Source: Pleurotus ostreatus/Saccharomyces cerevisiae fusant (taxonomy: Eukaryota > Opisthokonta). Taken from it: DNA of 64,000 bases. Numbering within the stretch: the first letter of the stretch is position 1; every line of letters begins with the position of its first letter. Shown here piece by piece: positions 36,205-48,800 of this stretch. Position numbers and translations under genes: made by a program. The DNA lies in contig JAMQCK010000105.1 in NCBI GenBank assembly GCA_024196135.1, positions 1 to 64,000 of the forward strand, written 5' to 3'. The notes under the pieces were generated by a model. That model was not told the origin of the DNA, searched no databases, and worked only from the letters and a program-made list of their open reading frames with translations.

Positions 36205-37853
36205 CTAGCAGGTCCACGAGGCCTGCAATGAACGGCGTTAGCAGGTTGGTCCCCGAAGTATAGCGGGTGGAGAGATTGATGAAGGGGGATAGGGCTCGAA
36301 GTGACGGCAGCACGAAGAGGCGTATACGTACGTCGCGCGTCCCCGGGGCCTGAGTGCTCTGGTAAGGCTGCTGGTTCAGGCACTGAGCGACAGTCACCAG
36401 GTTGTAGCCTACAAAGCAGCGTCAGTAAGCCGTACGCCACCCTGCATGAGGGGCCTAATCTTACCAGCAGCCTTCAGCTTCTCCAGAGCGTGTGGCAGGA
36501 CGTCGTAACTGTTCGCGATGTCAAAGGTGAGGCGCTTTGGGGAGAGAGGGAGATGCGTACGCGGTCGTGTCTGTAGAATAGGGTAGGCGCATCAGTGACT
36601 GGACCGATACAATCGCTACCATCGGACGTACTGTAAGTCTCGTGGTTCAACAGAAGAGGTCCACTAGGATGGCCAGCAAGGTACGAGTCATAATCGTTCT
36701 TGCTCTGGGTCGGCGGGGCACCGATTGAGTCGCCCGAGCTATGGGTGCACCATCAGCGAAACTTCATCTTGAAAAATGAGCGGTCAGTCAACGCACTCGA
36801 AGTTCCATATGACGACCGACTGGCCGCGGATGTAGGACGCGGACAGAACCTGTTAGGAAGGCGTTAGTCCCACGCTGGACAGCCCGAAGAAGGTATGAGG
36901 GCGGTGAAGCAAGCATGGCGTGCAATTACCTGATCATTATAATTGCCGTAAGCTGGCCGAGAGTACGGTGTCAGCGAAGGTGCGATGGGCGGTGAGGAAG
37001 CAACGATGGACGATGGGCGATGGCAAAGGATCGAGACGTACGAGGGCGCATGAACGCTGGCGTCACGCCGACAGTCTTCTGCAGGGCCTCTAAGTCGGGG
37101 AGAATGAGCATCCGAAAGGCAAGATGTAATTCAGGTTGGCCTTGCACGCACGCTCGACGCGCCACATCTCATCGTGGACTAGAACAACGGGGTCAGCACA
37201 ACTAGCGTCCGACGGCAATCTGGACGAAGACCTACTCTGGTCCCAAGTCAGAGTCGACAGGTCATAATGACTCCAGGTGTGCGAGCCCAGCTGGTGCCCG
37301 TGGTCGTGCGCGTACTTGATGCGGTCGACTGCAAGGGTCGTTAATTATTACGACAAACTCGTGCGGGCCTGCTGTCAATTAGAAGGACTTACCGAGGTTT
37401 TGGTCGTAAATACACCCGTCTGCAGTAGGTGTTAGTAAGGGGATCTCAGTGTGGACCCGATTTGAGGCACGGACAATTGTTGCCATCTGGATGAGGTGGT
37501 CAGCCGTTACGAGTAGAAATCTGGGATGGGAAGTGGACTGACTGAGGAAGAAGGTGCCCTTCGCCCCCGCAGCGTCAAGGGTGTTCACGATGTCGGTTCT
37601 GGTGAGATGGACGTCAGCGAGTTACGAAAGACGATCAGTACCGGAGGCTCACTCGTAATTCCACGGACCGTCGTCCTGGACGAAGGTGGGTGTCAGCAAC
37701 TAGCCCTGCATGCGCAAGAAGTCTACGCACGAAAGTGAGCGCGGCGTCGTTGGGGTTCACGCAGTCCGTGATGACCTGCGCGAGCTGGCGCTTCACAGGG
37801 TTCGCGACCGTAATCCCAGCAGCAACGAAAGCAACAAGAACAGAGAACAGCAT
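36205..37853 (-). CDS. Secreted polysaccharide (chitin) deacetylase, CE4
   Basis: CE4 enzymes remove acetyl groups from chitin or related wall polymers. The start at 37853 gives a signal peptide (MLFSVLVAFVAAGITVANPV). Spliced exons rebuild motif 1, TFDDGPWNYE (catalytic base and metal Asp), and motif 2, QLGSHTWSHYDLSTL (HxxxH-type metal histidines). Motif 3 is RPPYGNYNDQ, with its Pro codon split by an intron. Later come VVIWNFDSGDS and LLLNHETY. The last, 18-nt exon gives the family ending GTRDASWTC with the stop at 36205-36207. About 250 residues in a dozen or so small exons, so inner borders are approximate, but every CE4 motif is present and it should be active. Confidence 0.9.
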
Positions 37854-37945
37854 CGTCGCAGCAGGTGGCAGAGCAGAAGTCGTTCCTTGGTTGAGGCAGT
37901 TGGAGGGGGAGGGAAAACCGCGAAACACATAGCGCGTTTGCCCAA

Positions 37946-37954
37946 CCTTTTATA
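37946..37954 (-). promoter_or_regulatory. TATA box of the CE4 gene
   Basis: The minus strand reads TATAAAAGG about 95 bp upstream of the start codon at 37853. Confidence 0.6.
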
Positions 37955-38802
37955 CTGCCGGCATGTTTGCAAGGATGAGCGAGGTTTGTAATGCTGGCTG
38001 GCAGGGCCGAATAGTTTGCTCGACGGCGGAGGCGCCGTTCCGGGATCATCGCGCTGAAGTTGTGCTTCTCGTGACTTTCGTCGGCGCGGACAAGCGCCCG
38101 ACCTCCATGACGCCCTGTATTCCGTGGAGAAGCGACGGTTCTTGGGATGCCGTATACCGAGGCAAACAGAGGCGCGCAAGCTTAAGGCTTGTGGTGCATA
38201 GGCGTCGGGCGTTTCGATGCCTAGGCGCCCAAAGGTGCATGGAGCGCACCTGCAGGCGATATCGAGGGCGTACCACATGTTCTCATATGTCCATGATCAT
38301 CGGAAAAGCGGTTATATAAAGTGAGGGTGAGGGCACAAGGAGATAGAGCGCTATGGAGGATCACAAGGCGTCATCAAGCTGAATAGGAAGAAATGTAGAT
38401 ATTCATACCGTAAACATTGGATTTGCAGGCCTTGTCGGCATGAAACGTGCGGGAAAGAGTCAGAAGGAAGAAACCTGAGGGATTTCCTCGCTATTCCAGT
38501 CAACCCGAATTATCCTAAGCGGGGAAGGACTGGGAGGATCGGGGTGGCCCGGTCCACCGGAGAACAGCTACAGTGACTGAGGAAGAGCTGCTCACGAAAG
38601 ATCGCAGATTGTCACGGTAAACATAGCTGACAGCTTGCAAGTCGCAATGGAAGATGTGAGGAGTCCGACGGAGTCGGCCCTTGAGGGAAGCTCACCTGGG
38701 TCTTCCACCGCATAGCCAGCGCTGTTGAGCAATCGTCGACGCGCTCAGAGGGCGCGAAGCAGAATTATACATTGATTCAAAACTGCTCGAGAACGCCCGT
38801 GT
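37955..38802. other. Intergenic, no gene recognised
   Basis: The interval between the CE4 promoter and the dehydrogenase stop codon holds only short unsupported frames. A TATATAAAG at about 38313 on the plus strand has no matching gene downstream. Confidence 0.4.
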
Positions 38803-40110
38803 CTAGATATCCAGCAAGTATTCCTTGACGATCTCGCCGACTTTCGGCTCGATTTCCTGGGCGGCCGCTACGATTTCGCGCTGAAAGATATATGTCAGAG
38901 ATGAAGTGACCGGCCAAAAAGAGGCTGCGCACGAAGGTCCTATCCTGAGCAATCCTGCCCCTCTCGCTCAATACAAAGTCCGAAGGCTCGCGAACCTCGC
39001 AGCGGTCGACATACGCCCCTTGCAGAGATCCCGCGCGCTCGCTGCCGGCCAGCGCGGCCCATACGAGCTCGCGACTGCCCACCTCCGCGGTGACAGCGAT
39101 CGTTGCATGCATGATGCGCATGCTGATAGGCAGGTCGGATGGTTTGGTATCGCGGGTCAAGGTCGTCTTTGCAAGTCCAGGGTTCGCCGAGTTGACGATG
39201 ACGGTGGGATGGGTTGCACGAAGACGCTCGCCAAGAGCGCGAGCGAAGAAGACGTTGAATACTGTATGAAAACTCCTGAGAATGTACGATGGCGGCGACT
39301 AAGGGAGACCTCACATTTAGACTCGCAGTATCGTGCCAGAGGACTGAGAACGCGCGATCAGCGGAATGTGACTTGTACAGGAGAGCAAGGCGTACTCATA
39401 TTCTGGCACATCTGATATCGCCTTCAGCAACTCGGGCTGGAGGAACAAGTCGTCTCCATATGGCGGGACATAACAGTGCATGGAGCTCGAGGTGATGACC
39501 GTGCGGGGGATGGTATGCTGCTCACGCGATGTTCGTACCATAAGGGGAAGGAGCAACAACGCGAGAACCGACGGCGAGATGACATTGACTTGCATGCTGT
39601 AGGCATCCGTCAGTGACTTTCTCAGACACGCGGCGTCTGCTTAATGAAACATACGTTTCCTCCCATCCGTCGTTCGTCGCCACGCGGTGGTTTCGCTGAT
39701 AAGAAACACCTGCGTTCAAAACCAGAATATCGAGGCGCTTGACACGAGCTTCGAGCTCGACGGCGAACTTCTTGGTTGAACCAAAGTTGGCCAAGTCCAC
39801 AAGCATCAGCTCAATGTTCCTGAGTCCCGTTTCTTTCTGTGCGCCTGGAGGGTTGGGTCAGAAGCTCCCCAAGATAGTAAGAGTTAGCAAACGACGTACG
39901 TTTGACTGCGGCTGCACCACGCTCCTCGCTGCGACAAGCCATGATGACGCGTTCCGCTCCCATCGTCGCGAAGTGCTTCGCCGCCTCGTACCCGAGACCG
40001 ACATTGGCACCAACGACAACGACCGTCTGGCCGGTGAGATCTTTGCGAACCGCAGGGGCATGGTACGAAAGCTGATCCCAGAGAAAACGCAGGAAGGAGG
40101 GGTTGCCCAT
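38803..40110 (-). CDS. Short-chain dehydrogenase/reductase
   Basis: Retinol-dehydrogenase/WWOX-like SDR. The start at 40110 gives MGNPSFLRFLWDQLSYHAP. The cofactor motif is VVVVGANVGLGYEAAKHFA (TGxxxGxG with Val for Thr), and CRSEERGAAAVK indicates NADP preference. LDILVLNAGVS is the NAG motif. Catalytic Ser lies in VITSSSMH, and splicing yields YCESKLFNVFFARAL, the YxxxK catalytic pair. NSANPGLAKTTL follows, and a C-terminal exon reads REIVAAAQEIEPKVGEIVKE with the stop at 38803. About 325 residues and six introns. Substrate unknown; such fungal SDRs often act on lipophilic ketones or secondary metabolites, but no biosynthetic cluster is visible here. Confidence 0.9.
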
Positions 40111-40160
40111 GGCTGGTGGATAGTCGGCGACAATGTCCAGTGCAGAACGAGAAAGCCTCT

Positions 40161-40167
40161 CTTTATA
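40161..40167 (-). promoter_or_regulatory. TATA box of the SDR gene
   Basis: The minus strand reads TATAAAG, 51 bp upstream of the start codon at 40110. Confidence 0.45.
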
Positions 40168-40659
40168 GCTGCGACGACGAGGACGTGCTCACTTCGAAAT
40201 TAGAACGCGCGTATGTTCGGCAGCGTTGACCAATGAGCCGCGACGCTTGTTCCTGCATGGGACTGCTTCCAAAGCAGATCCGCGCCTGCAGACACGGACC
40301 CATCGGAGTACCTGCAGATCGGGTAGCTCGAGCTCGCACGTTGCTCCCTGCAGAAGGACCGCGAATCCAGAGGCATCTGCAGTTGACAAATCACGGAGAC
40401 AAACCTTGAGCCATTTTCGGCTAAGCGCTTGCATCTTGCCGAGCAGTCAAGCTAGTCAAGCGCGCCGCCGCCTGCGAGCAGCTTAAGTCGAAGACATGAA
40501 GAAGGGAGGGACAGCCATAAGATGTGGGTTGTTTGGCGTGAGCCTCAGGATGATATAATCAGCGAGCTCTTCAGGTGCCGGCAGATGCCGCTAACTAGAG
40601 CCTGCCTTTGAATTTGAAACCGACGACTTGATGAAAAGCGAACTTCAGAAGAAGCATAA

Positions 40660-40836
40660 GGGTCTGTTCGGGAAACAGAAACACGTCATAGTCAGCTAAC
40701 TTGCGTGACTTACCTGCCTATGAAGGCAAGTAAGTCAGGTCTCGACCGCTCGAAAGTTCGGCGATCTTCGTTCACCTGCCTTGTAAGGCAGGTAAGTTAG
40801 GTAACTTCAACGTGTTTCTTTTTCCCGAACAGGCCC
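40660..40836. mobile_element. Tourist/PIF-Harbinger-like MITE, 177 bp
   Basis: The element starts GGGTCTGTTCGGG and ends CCCGAACAGGCCC. The terminal inverted repeats match at 25 of 27 positions and extend inwards to ACGT. A 3-bp TAA duplication flanks it (40657-40659 and 40837-40839), as expected for PIF/Harbinger insertion. Inside are further palindromes built on ACCTGCCT/AGGCAGGT. It has no coding capacity, so it is non-autonomous. It lies between the SDR start and the regulator stop codon. Confidence 0.85.
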
Positions 40837-41234
40837 TAAGTCAAGATGCTGTAGACCCATGCTTCAGTTGTCGAAAGTCTTGAGGTCGAGTCAATAGCAA
40901 GCGACGCGATGATGAGCTGCAGGGATCAAGGAGGGAGTGGGGCAAAATAAGCTGGATTTTATGTAGTTGCTGTTGAACAGATACACGGTTACCAGTAGCT
41001 GTAAGATATAGGATAGCGACGACCAGTAGTATCCGGGACGTACATCTAAAGACATATGATACAATTTCGGCGACGACGAAGAATTCAAGAATGCAGCGGC
41101 CCCTACACCCCGCGATACAATAGTTCTCTCCAGGATGCAGGCAGCGTCTATGAAAGCGCGGATAGCGAAGTTCAGTATAGCGAGAGTCGAGGTGATGGAT
41201 GATGGATGTCGGAATATACAGTAGGTCGGTGGAT

Positions 41235-44200
41235 CTAAGGCATCGGCGGCATTCCATGATTGAGCTCATTCGTGAGATACGCGCCCCAGTCGTTCATCCT
41301 GCGATCCAACAAACGTCAGTAATGGTCCTTATAGTTGTGGGAGACATCCCTTACTCGAACCCCGCGGGCGCGTTGCTCCACATTGCCATCGTGTCCGTGT
41401 CGATGCCGGGCGGCATGACATTGACAGATGGCGGCCCCTCGCCCGGCGCCGCCGACGGTCCGCTCTCGAAGGCGGAGTGCAGCGAGTGCCCGTTGAGCGC
41501 ATGCCCAAGCTGGTCGTAAAACGACGACGCCTCGTTCATCGCGTACGGCCCCTGCCCCGTATGGTCCGCCGACACGCCCGCGCTCGGCCCGTACCAATTC
41601 GAGAAGTCCGAGCGCACCGGCCCAGCATGCTGCTGCTGTTGCTGCTGCTCCGGCCTCGTAAAGAAGCTCACCTGCCCGTGCAGTGGCAGACGTCCGAGTT
41701 CCTCACTGTGAATGGGCAAGTTGAAGAATTGCCCGCTCATGGAATGCCCGCTGGCGAGGCCGGTGTCCTTAGAGACGCGCCGGGAACCGGCGATGGCGCG
41801 CGGGCCGTGTTCGGAGGAGGCAGGGGAGGAGCGGCTTGGCGTTGCGGAGGTGGATAGTTCCGAGTCGCGCTCGCGTTTCTTTTGAGGTTGCGGGCTGGGA
41901 GTGGGCAATGCAAGGTCGCCGACGGAGGCGAGTTCGTACAAAATGTCCCTAAAAGTCAATTAGCTTGTGGTCGTCATGCGCGGTGTCTTTCGACGTACCA
42001 GAGACGACCTGCGGTGTGCCATCTATAAGGCTGCCTTAGCGAGTGTAGAACGACGCACCAGCAAAGACGTACCCATTCTCAATGGACTTCAGGCACTTCA
42101 TAGCTTTATGAACATCGGCCATTTCCTGACATATGTCAGCTCGAGTACAGTCAACGCTACCGAAAGCGCTCACCTTATTAGGATCCGTCGACAGCCCCGA
42201 CCTCTTCCCGCCCCAGATATTGAGCAATAACACAATCCCGGCCGTAAAGATAGCGCTCTGATTCAGGAGGGAGGGAAACCCGTGGGTAAGGACTTTCTGC
42301 ATTTAATCTACCAGCGAAAGAGAACTCACAGTCATCGACGGATGGCTCGCGCCCGTCCTTCGGAGGTGAATATCGACGATGTGGATGAGGGAGCGAGCCG
42401 CGTTGGCGCAGATCGCGAGAGAGGGGAACGACAAGGGTGACGGCTTGCGCGGGGAGGGAATGAAGGGGCGGTGGACGAGGATTTGGACGTGGTAATATGT
42501 GGCGTAGAGCTGGACGGATTGGTTGAAGAAGACCTCGTCTTCGCGGTTGGGGTCCCAGCGAACTGCGAGGGATTAGTCGACAAGTGGAGTTATGACATTT
42601 TGGGATACATACGATGGTCTGGCACCGAGTCGACCCATTTGTTGAGCGCAGAGTCGAGTTCGGCGACAATTTGCTGCTCCCATTTCTGCCCCACGAAGCC
42701 GAAGAGGATCTTCGACTTGTTGATGGAGTACTGGGATAGCGTGAGCTCAGCGGCCCGAAACTTCGGTAGACGGCGAAAGCTTACGATGGTGCGCAAACAA
42801 ATCGCCAAAAGCTCGTGCAGTTGCAGCATGGAAATGAAAAACGCAACCTCCGACGGTCGACCCGGCGGCTGCTTCCACGCCTTCTCGGGGTCCGGATGGT
42901 CCCAATATTCGTCGTCGCAGTCTACGGGGTAGTCGAGGTCGAAGCTGAGGCCCAAGTCAGATTTTTGGGACGGCGGTAAAAAAAAGATACTTACTCCTCC
43001 TCCTGCGTCGCACACGGCCTGCCCAGTGCGCCGCTGCACGCGCGGTCCATGAACACGATGACCCAGAACGCGCGCTTCCAAAGCTCATCTTCGATCGTGA
43101 GTGGCTTCTTGGACACGCGCCGCCGATGCGCGCCCACGTCCTGGGCCATGCGCACGGCGATGCCGATCATCGTCCAGCAGGCTTGTGGCGCGGAGGTCGC
43201 TTGGAGGAACGCCACGGAGAGCTGCCGACGGAGTGAGATTAAGTCCAGCCACGGGTGAAACGGACGGCAGGAAAAGAAGGATGGTGGGTCAGGTAGTCGA
43301 ATAGGTGTTCCGATGGGTCGAGTGAAGGGTGCAGGGGTTTTGGAAAAAATGGAAGCTCACCATGTAAAATTGAAGATCATGGAGGGTAGGCGCGGTGAAC
43401 ATGGATCGCTTAACGATCTGTACTTGATTGAACCACTGCGGGAGAAGCCGGTAAGCATTGGGCGGCGCTCCGACGACACAATACCGACCTTCCACCCGGC
43501 TTCGTGTGACCATTCAGTGACAGGGATTGATGCATGGGTAAGCATGACTCACCGGAGTGAAGCGATGTCGAACCCTCCAGTAGGACCCGAGGGTCCTTCG
43601 TAAAACGCGCGCCCACGGCGCACACCAAAAGCACGATGGGGGCGAAGGATTCATCGGCAAGGTGCCGTCGAGCGATGAGCTGCGCGATGAAGGTGGGCTT
43701 ATGCAGGAGGGGCAGGTAGGTGTTGATCTCCTTGAAGTACAAGTCGACCAATGCGTAGAGAAGGTTGTCTTCGGGAAATGTGTAGGTCGCGTACTCCTTC
43801 TGGGTCATGATGTCGACCTCCCACTACGGGAAAAAATTGTTGAGTCCGACCTGCCACCGGGGTGCTCGAAAGTGCGTACAGGATGTAGCTGCCAAAATTC
43901 TGGCCGCCGCGAGCCGAGGCCGCGCTCCCAGAAATCGCTGCTAGGCACCGAGGTCAACTCGCCCTTGAGGTCGACCGCAGCTTGCACGAGCATGGCGCCG
44001 CTCGAGCGCCCGAAGAAGCGGATATCGTGATCCTCGAGCTTGAAGCGCTGCATCTGCTCAGTCATCTGCAGTGATGAGTAATCGTTGTCCTCTGGCTCGA
44101 TGTCGGTGCTCATTTCTGCCATTATGCGCTGCGTGTCTGGGGCCGTGCGTATCAGGTTGGTAGTGAGCTTTGTGGCAAGGGGATTATCGGGCTGGGACCC

Positions 44201-44846
44201 CACGAGGGGGCTGGGGTCCACCGGGGGCGGAGGCTTGTTGGCCCAATGCTCCCGCCCGATGTCGTCGCCAAGTTCATGCGAAAAGTCAGCGTCTGGACAG
44301 AGCTGTAAACACATGTCAGAGGGTAGACGGGGGGAAGCCTTGAGGTCGGACACGGACCTGCCGGAGAAGCTTCTCCATCTTCTCGAGGCGGTTCTCCAGG
44401 CTTTCTACATAGCTGTCGTACCATTCTCAACATCGTCTCATGCGAGGGAACGGGGAACGAGGACCGACCTCTTCGGGGGTCCGCGTCTCTGTGTGATCGG
44501 TAAGCATAGTGTCTAGGAAGGAGATGTGGCGACGCGCCTTTGCTGTTTGTATGTACGTGCACTCGTAGCCGTAGGCAGAGCAATTGGAGCATGGTTTCGA
44601 GTTGGACTGCACCCCGTCACCTAAAATCAGGGGGGAACAATGGCACGCGTTAGCCTTCGGATGTGCGCCCCTTTTGAAAGACTTACATCGTACTGGGAGC
44701 TGTGTCAATCACAAGATGAGGGGGACAATGGCCTTTCACGCACTCTTCTTCCGTCTACACTGATCGCAGGCGCGCTGCACGCGCCGCTTCTTGTAGTCCT
44801 GCCCATCGTCCGCGTAGTCGCGCCCGTCCTCCTCGTTCGAGGACAT
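41235..44846 (-). CDS. Zn2Cys6 transcription factor with fungal-specific TF domain
   Basis: The start at 44846 gives MSSNEEDGRDYADDGQDYKK. Three exons build the binuclear zinc cluster: RACDQCRRKK, a 6-nt microexon (44687-44692) supplying IRC with its neighbours, then DGVQSNSKPCSNCSAYGYEC. Together they give CX2CX6CX9CX2CX6C. A leucine-zipper-like linker follows. The regulatory domain runs from YALVDLYFKEINTYLPLLHK through GIAVRMAQDVGAHRRR and ELWKRAFWVIVFMDRACSGA to WVDSVPDHLRWDPNRED. The C-terminal part is low-complexity with a Gln run (PEQQQQQQH). The last exon reads EMNDWGAYLTNELNHGMP with the stop at 41235. Nuclear activator or repressor, target genes unknown. About 900 residues and more than a dozen introns. 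Confidence 0.9.
44687..44692 (-). other. 6-nt microexon in the zinc-cluster gene
   Basis: TACGAT on the minus strand is bounded by a CAG acceptor and a GTAAGT donor. Joined to A from the exon before and GT from the exon after, it reads ATA CGA TGT: Ile, Arg and the third zinc-ligand Cys. Skipping it would delete two codons of the cluster and remove that Cys. Confidence 0.8.
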
Positions 44847-45857
44847 GCCTAAAGTATAACGTAAGGAGTGAAGATGAGAGTTCAGAACAACGCGTGAGGG
44901 CACGCTGTGAGCTCAAGTGTGACGGATATTCGTGGACTAAATAGAGGTGGCGTGGAGGGTCAAGAGCACGGATGATCGGGGCGATTAAATCCGGTGATGC
45001 AGGCTTGTCAGGGTGATGCGCGACCGCTTCCGTCAACTCAGACTTCGTCACCCACTCGCCCCGACGCGTAGCCACCCGGCGAGGCGCCGATTCGCAGAAA
45101 TCAACCTACTTTCCCCCATCCCTTGCCAACGTATTCTCATCATCTTCCGACCATTCCGGTAGCTGTGCAATCGAATGCCGGTACGTGACATTCAATTACA
45201 AAACCCACTGCCGACTCCCGTCTGCGCGGGGACTGCGAAGCTTCCAGCGCAGCGTCAGCAAGCCCTGACACAGCATCCCGCCTCAGTTGAAAGAATGTGG
45301 AAAGGATCGCATTTCCCGGAGAATACTATGATACCTGGTAGTACACGGTGAGACCTAAGAGACTATAAACATAGCACCGATAGAAGTCAGAGAACAGCCC
45401 GGTCGCCCTGGTCGCCGCCGGACGCGGGGAGACAACCGTAAATTATACGAGTACGAGGGAAGAGTCGTCGAGGTCATTAACTTGGAGGAGGCGTAAGGTG
45501 TGAGGAGGATGTGGGGGTAAACGGCACTCCGGCGCACGGTAAGCGGGCGAAGACGGGCGGCTCGTCGTCAATGGTGGTGAGGATGGAGACTGGATAGAGA
45601 TGGCGAGAATGGGAAAACAGGACAGGCATGTCCGCAGGATAAATACACAGTGTGATGGGAACCACATTACAATGTCAGCGATGAGATGAAGATGCGACAG
45701 AAACCAGATGCGAGGGATGCGTACAAGACGTGGATGAAATGGCGAAATGCAGATGAAGGCGGCGGGGCGGCGCGATACCGTCCAGCCGGACGTTGAGAAG
45801 GACGAAGAGGAGGCGAACGTTGCCTCCAAGAGGGCGGCAGCGAACAGCCCGCCCCTC
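44847..45857. other. Intergenic 1 kb, no gene recognised
   Basis: Between the zinc-cluster gene start and the stop of the next minus-strand gene, several short frames overlap, none with a recognisable motif. Confidence 0.4.
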
Positions 45858-48800
45858 TCACCACCAACCCGTCTGGTGGAACTCGTCGCCCGCCCAGGTG
45901 CGGTTACGCGCAAGGCGCATCTCGCGACGAATGTCTTCTTGTTCCTGCTGCTGCTCGGCCGGGTCCTGCTGCCGCGGGGCGGTTAAGCGGACGACGCTCG
46001 GTTGCGCGGCAATGGTGGGCCGCGCTGCAGGCTGCTCGAGGAGGCCACTCCGCGTCCGCGGCGGCCCCATGTTGTCACGTCTTGCCAATTGCCGTGACCA
46101 AAGCAGGTTCTGGCGTACGCTTTCCGACATCTCCGTGCGCAACATCAGCTGGCGCGTGGTGCGCGGCGACGAAGGTTCTGGAGGCGGCGGCAGATTATAG
46201 GGGTAGCCTAGCGGAATTGGCGCAGCGGGCGACGGGTCGGCGGGCGATGTCGAGCGGGCCTCCGCATTCGCGCGCGTCGGGGATGGGGCTCGAGAGTGGT
46301 TGACCGAAGTCATAGGTTGTATTCGCGGGCGTCGCGCCTGCCTAGCCGGAGGGGGTGGTGGCTCATGTGCATGCGAAGAACCAGCCTCCGCGCTTGATCG
46401 GTGCGCCGGCTTCTTCCCCTTCCCGACCAGAGCGGCCAGGCGCTGCTGTGCCACGCTCTGCGATAGTTCGACGCGATCGCCACCATCCTCCTCTTCGCCC
46501 GTGTCGCTCTCCATATCCTCGTTCTGCGGACGCCCCTTGGGCCGGTAACCTCCACCGTGATGCGGCGCCGCCGGAGCGGCAGCCTTGGTATCGAGCCCGA
46601 TGACGGCCTGCGACGTCGAGACCGAGGACATCGGCAGCGCAGCCGCGCTCTTGCTCTTCTCCATGACCGGTGGACGATGGAGGAGCGGCGGCGGCTGAGC
46701 GGCGCCACGAACGTCGACCATAGTCTGCGTTCGGCGCATTTCGATGATCTTCGAGTCAGGCTTCAACAACTGAGATAGAAGACCCGTCCGCGGCTGTTGC
46801 GCGAGGTTGGAGTAGCTGCGCGAGGGCAGCTTGGTGAACAAATCCTTATCGCTCTGCACACGCTGCAGCTTCTGCACCGCCGCATCAAGCACGTTGTTGG
46901 TGCTCTTCGAGCTCGTCAGCGGGGGCCGACGCGGCTGATTACCGCGAGCAGGCGGAGGTGGGGGAGGGGGCGGGACCTATGGTATTGATGAGATTAGATA
47001 CGCTGAACGATCGAGATACGCACCTCCTCCTCCGAGTCCTGCTCATCCTCCCACTCGGACTCATCTTCCGTCGAGGAGTCGTTCGCCTCCTCAAGCTGCA
47101 CCACCTTGCGAGGTGGCTGCTGGCGCTGCCCCTGCTGTTTCAGAGCCTCAGCAAGAACGTTCGGCGGCGGCAGGTCGCGCGTCGTTGGAGCACGGACAGT
47201 GGGCGGGCGTGGGGTTACATCAGCCTCCGTCATAGCCCTCACCTGGGCCTCGAGCGCAGGCGCCGTCGGAACACGGGCATCCTGGGCCTGGGGAACTTGA
47301 TCCGGCGAGCGTCGGGGCGGAGGCAAAGTGCGGTGCGTACTCGGCTGCTCGTGGGGAGCATACGGGGCGGCGTGGAGCAGCCCAGCCAGGCCGCCGATCA
47401 CTGGCCTGCTAGGCACGACCGCCTCCCGCGCGGGGGATACAGTTGACTTCGAGTCGTCCGACTGCGGCGAGCCGATGTCGAAGCGACTCTTGCGCACGTA
47501 CGTCCGCGAGGGGGACGGTGGGCGGTCAGGACGGGGGACTATCCGCTTCGTCTCGGCCACCTTGCGCGCTGCTGCCGCCTCCCGCTCCTGCGCGTCGCGC
47601 TTGATCTGCGCCGCGCGATCGCGCTCCTTCTGCAGCTCCTGTTCCTGACGAATGCGAGCTTCCTCGCGACGGACACGTTCGCGCTCCTTCGCCTGCGCCT
47701 CCGCACGTTCCTTCTCCTGCTGTTCGCGCTCGCGCTGTCGCCGGTAAAGCTGCTCCTGCTTCTCCCGCTCCTGAGCAGCGAATGCCATGATTCTCTCCTT
47801 CTGCACCTCTTTCTCCTTCTCCTTCTCGCTGCCCGTACTCCTGCGCATGGGGCGCTTGTGACGCGGCATGCGGGCAGCTATTCGCTTGCCATGCTTGGCA
47901 CTGAGCTTCTTCATATGTCCAGCGGAATGGACAGATGTCGAGGGCGCAGTCGTGGCCTCCTCCTCCTCGTCATCCTCCACAACCTCTTCCTCATCGGCCA
48001 GGGGTGGCCGCTTGGACCCTCCCTCGCTCTTCGATCTCCTCATCGGCGTAGGGCTGTCCTTCGCCGCGGGCGAGGTGTGCGCAGTCGACAGGGTCGCGGT
48101 CGACAGCGTGGTGTCAGGCGCGGTCGTCGAGGCCTCGCTGGTGTCCGAGGCTGCATACGATACCGCGGGCGCTGTTACTGGAGCACTGGTGGCCTGCACA
48201 TCCGAAACCGTCCGCTTGTCTGAGATGGGTTTCGGATTTGCGGTGGGTTGCGAATGTGCTGGAGTGGACGCGCTAACAGGCGCGTTCGAAAGAACATGCG
48301 CAGGCGTCACCGGCGACGCGACGGGTGACGTCAAGCCAGTGGACATGGCCTGCGTCGTACCATCCGTGGGCACGGATTTCTGGATCAGAATGTTAGCGTC
48401 GCTTGATACGCTGCTCGCCCGCGCTGATGCGGGGCGGGGAATGAAGCTACGTACCTCGGTAGGCATTATAGATACAAGCGTCGGAGGACGCAAATTGTCA
48501 CCGTGGCTGACCTTAGCGGGCTGGTCTTCGATCCGGTAGCGAGGCTCGACGATCTCCGTCGTTGGCGTCGCAGGGGGCGTGGGATGTGGCGTGCGATTGG
48601 GTGTCGAATTGACGATCACGACGCGAGGGAACGAAGACCGATCAGAATTAGATGACGGCGTGGATGACTTGGATGAAGTGTTGGATGCGATCCTACAATT
48701 CTTCGGCGATGATTTGGACGAAATGGGCAGGGCGATCCTAACGGAGCTTCCGGAAGAGTCCGCTGAAGAGTCCAAGCGCACGATCGCGACCGTCTGCCCG

